Assembly (NCBI GenBank): GCA_963677225.1
Contig: OY781923.1
Coordinates: 2,728,001 to 2,792,000 of the forward strand
DNA length: 64,000 nt
Reading direction: 5' to 3'
Source: SABI01 sp028532915
GTDB lineage: Bacteria; Spirochaetota; Spirochaetia; Sphaerochaetales; Sphaerochaetaceae
This document shows positions 61,298 to 64,000 of the stretch, in pieces. The translations under genes were made by a program, and so were the position numbers. The number at the start of each line of letters is the position of its first letter. Within the stretch, counting starts at the first letter, position 1. The notes below the pieces were generated by a model that was not told where the DNA came from, did not search any database, and worked only from the letters and a program-made list of their open reading frames with translations.

Positions 61298-62839
61298 CTA
61301 CTTCTCCTCGTGCAGTTCATCAACCTGATCGGCAGCAAGCGTTTCTATCTGCTTATTCATCCGCATGATCAGGATCGTGAAGATGACCGCAATGATCAGA
61401 ATCGCACAACTGATCGGTTCTTTAAAGAAGATGAAGATATCATTGTTGTAAACGATCATACTCCGGGTAAAATTATTCTCGACTATCGGACCGAGAATAA
61501 GCCCGAGCATCATCGGGATGACCGAAAAACCGAGAAGTCCAAGAAAATATCCTGCAGCAGCAAGGGGAACGATGAGAATCATCTCCCAGACATTACCACT
61601 GTTGGCGAATGCTCCTGCAAAACAGAACAATGAAATAGCCACTCCAAGATTCTTGTAGGGAATTCTGATTACCTTGGATACCTGTCTGGTAAAAATTTTC
61701 CCGAGAAAATAGAGAAGAATATTACAGATTACCAGACCAAGGATGATCGAATATGTTTCAACAGCCTGTTCGGTGAACAATTTCGGACCGGGTTCCATCC
61801 CATGCAGGATCAATGCACCCAGAAGTATTGCCGTCACTCCGTCACCGGGAATCCCCAGAGTCAAAAGAGGGATCATAGCTGAACCGACCACGGTATTGTT
61901 TGATGATTCGGCAGCCGCGATACCTTCAAGAGAACCTTTCCCGAATTTCTCAGGATGACGTGAAGACCGTCTTGCTTCATTGTAACTGACAAACTGGGCA
62001 ACTCCGCCTCCGGCTCCCGGCATTGCACCGATGATCGTTCCGATGCCTGTGGAAACCAGAATCGTCTTGAGAATAGATCTGATTTCCCGCCTGTTGATGG
62101 GAGGGTCTTCTTTCTGGTTGATCGTGAAAGTCTGGCTTTCGGCAGACGCTTTCATCTTTTCCGACCGTTCCTCTACCGTCTTGATCACTACCTGTGCAAG
62201 GGCTATCAGACCGATAAGTGCCGGAAGAAGGCTGATTCCTCCGAACAGTGCTATCGAATTGAACGTATATCGAAGTGTACCGCTTAAGGGTTCCAATCCT
62301 ATACATGCTATAAATATCCCGAAGAACGCCGATATTATCCCCTTAATTATATTATCTCCTGACACTCCGGCAATGACCGTGAGTCCGAAAATCGCAAGAG
62401 AAAAATATTCAGGAGAACGGAATTTCATCGCGACTGCAGCGATAGGAGGTGCAGCGAACAAAAGAATCAGAGCTCCCAGCAATCCCCCCAGAGAGGAAGA
62501 GAACAGACTTGTACTCAATGCCTTATTCGCTTTCCCTTCCTTTGCGAGAGGATAACCATCAAGCGTGGTTGCCAAGGCCGAATTCGTACCGGGGGTGTTG
62601 ATCAGAATAGCACTGATGGAACCTCCGTAACATCCCCCCACATATATTGCAAGCAAAGCAATGATTGAGGTTATTGTTTCCATCCCATAAGTCATCGGAA
62701 GAAGAAGAATAATCCCGAGCGTCACAGTAAGACCGGGAATACTTCCGATGATCATTCCAAGCAGAACTCCACCGACGGCATAGACAAGATTTGTCAGGGT
62801 GAACAGCTGCACCACTACTTCAGAAAAAACAGCTCCCAT
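61298..62839 (-). CDS. tctA: tripartite tricarboxylate transporter large permease (TctA type)
   Basis: A 513-residue membrane protein with about twelve helices, the large subunit of a TTT transporter. Hallmarks are GMIIGSIPGLTVTLGIILLL, YVGGCYGGSISAILINTPGT and a second copy of the motif near GTIIGAMPGAGGGVAQFVSY, then STNNTVVGSAMIPLLTLGIP-like segment ESSNNTVVGSAMIPLLTLG. Start ATG 62839 follows GGAGGGGCTGATT; an in-frame codon further upstream overlaps tctB. It imports an anion captured by the TctC protein. Sulfonate and carboxylate substrates are both known for TTT systems; the locus suggests a sulfonated compound. Confidence 0.92.
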   Translation of the reverse strand: MGAVFSEVVVQLFTLTNLVYAVGGVLLGMIIGSIPGLTVTLGIILLLPMTYGMETITSIIALLAIYVGGCYGGSISAILINTPGTNSALATTLDGYPLAKEGKANKALSTSLFSSSLGGLLGALILLFAAPPIAAVAMKFRSPEYFSLAIFGLTVIAGVSGDNIIKGIISAFFGIFIACIGLEPLSGTLRYTFNSIALFGGISLLPALIGLIALAQVVIKTVEERSEKMKASAESQTFTINQKEDPPINRREIRSILKTILVSTGIGTIIGAMPGAGGGVAQFVSYNEARRSSRHPEKFGKGSLEGIAAAESSNNTVVGSAMIPLLTLGIPGDGVTAILLGALILHGMEPGPKLFTEQAVETYSIILGLVICNILLYFLGKIFTRQVSKVIRIPYKNLGVAISLFCFAGAFANSGNVWEMILIVPLAAAGYFLGLLGFSVIPMMLGLILGPIVENNFTRSMIVYNNDIFIFFKEPISCAILIIAVIFTILIMRMNKQIETLAADQVDELHEEK

Positions 62840-62841
62840 AA

Positions 62842-63297
62842 TCAGCCCCTCCAGAAAGCAGGTAATTGAACGTGAAACACTAACGTGAACAACAGATAGA
62901 TACCAATCGCTAATGCGCACAAAATTACGATCTCAACAATGTTTCTGTTCTTGTATAAACGACTCATCAATACCACAAAAACGAGAGCTCCGACAACAAA
63001 ACCGATGAAGTAGATCAGCAGGGCAAACAGTGCGAACAGGCCTATGACAGCTAACGCATATTTCTGATCTTCCCAGCAGATCTCCACTATCTTCTCTTTT
63101 TTAAACACGATACTCTGAATGATAAGCAAAAAACCTCCGATGATCATGACAATCTCGGCCATAAAAGGTAAAACTTTTGCGCTCTGCAGAAAATGGATCT
63201 TCCCGTAGGTTATTACCTGGGAATTCAAAAGAAGCATCAGTATTGTTCCGAATACAAGAAAGATGATGCCTCCGGCAAGATTACTTCTAACTTTCAT
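62842..63297 (-). CDS. tctB: tripartite tricarboxylate transporter small permease (TctB type)
   Basis: A 151-residue membrane protein with four predicted helices (SNLAGGIIFLVFGTILMLLL, then VLPFMAEIVMIIGGFLLIIQ, a double helix at YALAVIGLFALFALLIYFIG and a last one near IVILCALAIGIYLLF). Start ATG 63297 has GGAG five bases upstream; the ATG one codon earlier is too close to it. It partners TctA, whose gene begins two bases after this stop. Confidence 0.85.
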   Translation of the reverse strand: MKVRSNLAGGIIFLVFGTILMLLLNSQVITYGKIHFLQSAKVLPFMAEIVMIIGGFLLIIQSIVFKKEKIVEICWEDQKYALAVIGLFALFALLIYFIGFVVGALVFVVLMSRLYKNRNIVEIVILCALAIGIYLLFTLVFHVQLPAFWRG

Positions 63298-63371
63298 CAT
63301 AACTCCATAAATCAAGCAATATGAGAGGGGAACAGACACGCTCCCCTCTCGAAAGAACAATATGTAGAACC

Positions 63372-64000
63372 TTAGTCAATAAGGCCTAGAGAACGGGCAG
63401 AGATCGTCGCATTTTCTGCGGCTTTTTTGATGTGCTCCTGAAGATCCTCACCATAGCACTCGAAAATATTGAGACCGATGCTGGTAGTGAATTCAGAGAA
63501 TTCAGGATCGTCCCAAACTGTCTTGATCAGATCTTCTACATCCTGGATATATGATTCTTTTGTTCCGGCTGTGACACTCAGCATACCACCACCTGTGATG
63601 GCACTCTGAGGATATCCCGCATCTGCCACATTAGGAACGACAAGGCCGAGTTCTTCTTCGAATCCGACAAAATCGAAGTCTTTAAAACATGCAATAGCAC
63701 GGACATCACCGGTCTGCAGGTACTGTTTACCAACCTGAGAGGTCCCTACGAAACAGTCAGCCTCTCCATTCAGGAGTGCAGCGATCTGCTGAGCTCCACC
63801 TTCATAGGAGGCAATCCGGCTCTCACCGCCTGCTTTCTTGATCAATCCGCCGAAGCACAGATGAGCATCAGCTCCTACAGCACCCGCAGAAAGAACGACT
63901 TCTCTTTTTTTCGATTCATCGATCAGGTCCTGCAGATCTTCGTATTTCGAATCTCCTCTCACATAAAGAAGGTACGACCTGTCATCAAAAGTCCCTACCG
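63372..64000 (-). CDS. tctC: tripartite tricarboxylate transporter substrate-binding protein (TctC type), N-terminus beyond window
   Basis: About 209 C-terminal residues of a TctC-like binding protein are visible; the frame is open through base 64000, so the signal peptide and first domain lie outside. Seen segments are VGTFDDRSYLLYVRGDSKYE, the core EVVLSAGAVGADAHLCFGGL, then YEGGAQQIAALLNGEADCFV and GTSQVGKQYLQTGDVRAIAC, all typical of the family. It would capture the TTT substrate outside the membrane. The gene precedes tctB and tctA in the usual C-B-A order. Confidence 0.9.
   Translation of the reverse strand, partial: VGTFDDRSYLLYVRGDSKYEDLQDLIDESKKREVVLSAGAVGADAHLCFGGLIKKAGGESRIASYEGGAQQIAALLNGEADCFVGTSQVGKQYLQTGDVRAIACFKDFDFVGFEEELGLVVPNVADAGYPQSAITGGGMLSVTAGTKESYIQDVEDLIKTVWDDPEFSEFTTSIGLNIFECYGEDLQEHIKKAAENATISARSLGLID

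Noticed and set aside
1..64000. CRISPR array, tRNA, rRNA, insertion sequence or prophage
   Set aside because: No regularly spaced repeats, cloverleaf-like genes, transposase motifs or phage structural genes were recognised by eye; small RNAs could be missed without a covariance search.

Overview
The window looks like a stretch of chromosome from an anaerobic, sugar-fermenting spirochaete, most likely of the Sphaerochaeta type. This rests on moderate GC content, secreted proteins whose signal peptides end in FAQG or FASG, a very high density of sugar and organic-acid transporters (two ABC systems, one TRAP, one TTT, one SLC13/DASS), and YesMN-type two-component regulation. No 16S or other marker gene is present, so this is inference. 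I see no tRNA, rRNA, CRISPR array, insertion sequence or phage.

Layout. 1-5 kb: a WYL regulator cut by the left edge, a DUF2130 protein, two small hypotheticals and a DapA/NanA-family aldolase. 5.2-10.8 kb: a two-gene helicase/nuclease module (SF1 UvrD-like helicase plus a RecB-like nuclease / RNase H-like / SF1 helicase fusion). 11.5-15.2 kb: xdhABC, a three-subunit molybdenum hydroxylase. 15.5-16.84 kb: an AAA ATPase followed by a 21-codon stub of its probable RloB-like partner. 16.9-23.0 kb: a sugar ABC operon with an ADP-ribosylglycohydrolase and an AraC regulator. 23.4-28.5 kb: a radical SAM protein, a membrane-anchored DUF4041/GIY-YIG protein, and divergent from it a complete AAA + RloB pair resembling the AbiL phage-defence system.

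28.5-41.2 kb is one pentose-catabolism locus on the minus strand: LyxK-type kinase, UlaE-type epimerase, AraD, FucU-type mutarotase, a ribose-type ABC importer, a Gfo/Idh/MocA oxidoreductase, two paralogous large cupin proteins of unknown activity, and a LacI repressor. Four AAAACGTTTT palindromes lie in its control regions. The expected flow is L-xylulose to L-xylulose-5-P to L-ribulose-5-P to D-xylulose-5-P; the cupins are candidates for the missing entry isomerase.

41.2-49.1 kb holds a TRAP transporter in an operon with a split transketolase, next to a sensor kinase and a response regulator that is broken by a frameshift.

49.3-64.0 kb is the most exciting region. A fucose-isomerase-like enzyme, a DUF4867 protein, an aldose 1-epimerase, an RpiB-like isomerase that has lost its phosphate-binding and ring-opening residues, a second split transketolase, a DASS transporter, a succinyl-CoA-synthetase-like pair and a CoA-acylating aldehyde dehydrogenase together match the sulfo-transketolase (sulfo-TK) route of sulfoquinovose breakdown: sulfoquinovose to sulfofructose, two transketolase cleavages giving sulfoerythrose and then sulfoacetaldehyde, then sulfoacetyl-CoA, and finally sulfoacetate with substrate-level ATP. 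A ROK repressor and a TTT transporter (running off the right edge) flank it. Three copies of the inverted repeat TTACTT-N5-AAGTAA, in front of the isomerase, the dehydrogenase operon and the ROK gene, tie the parts together as one probable regulon. The substrate assignment is inference from gene content and residues, not proof.
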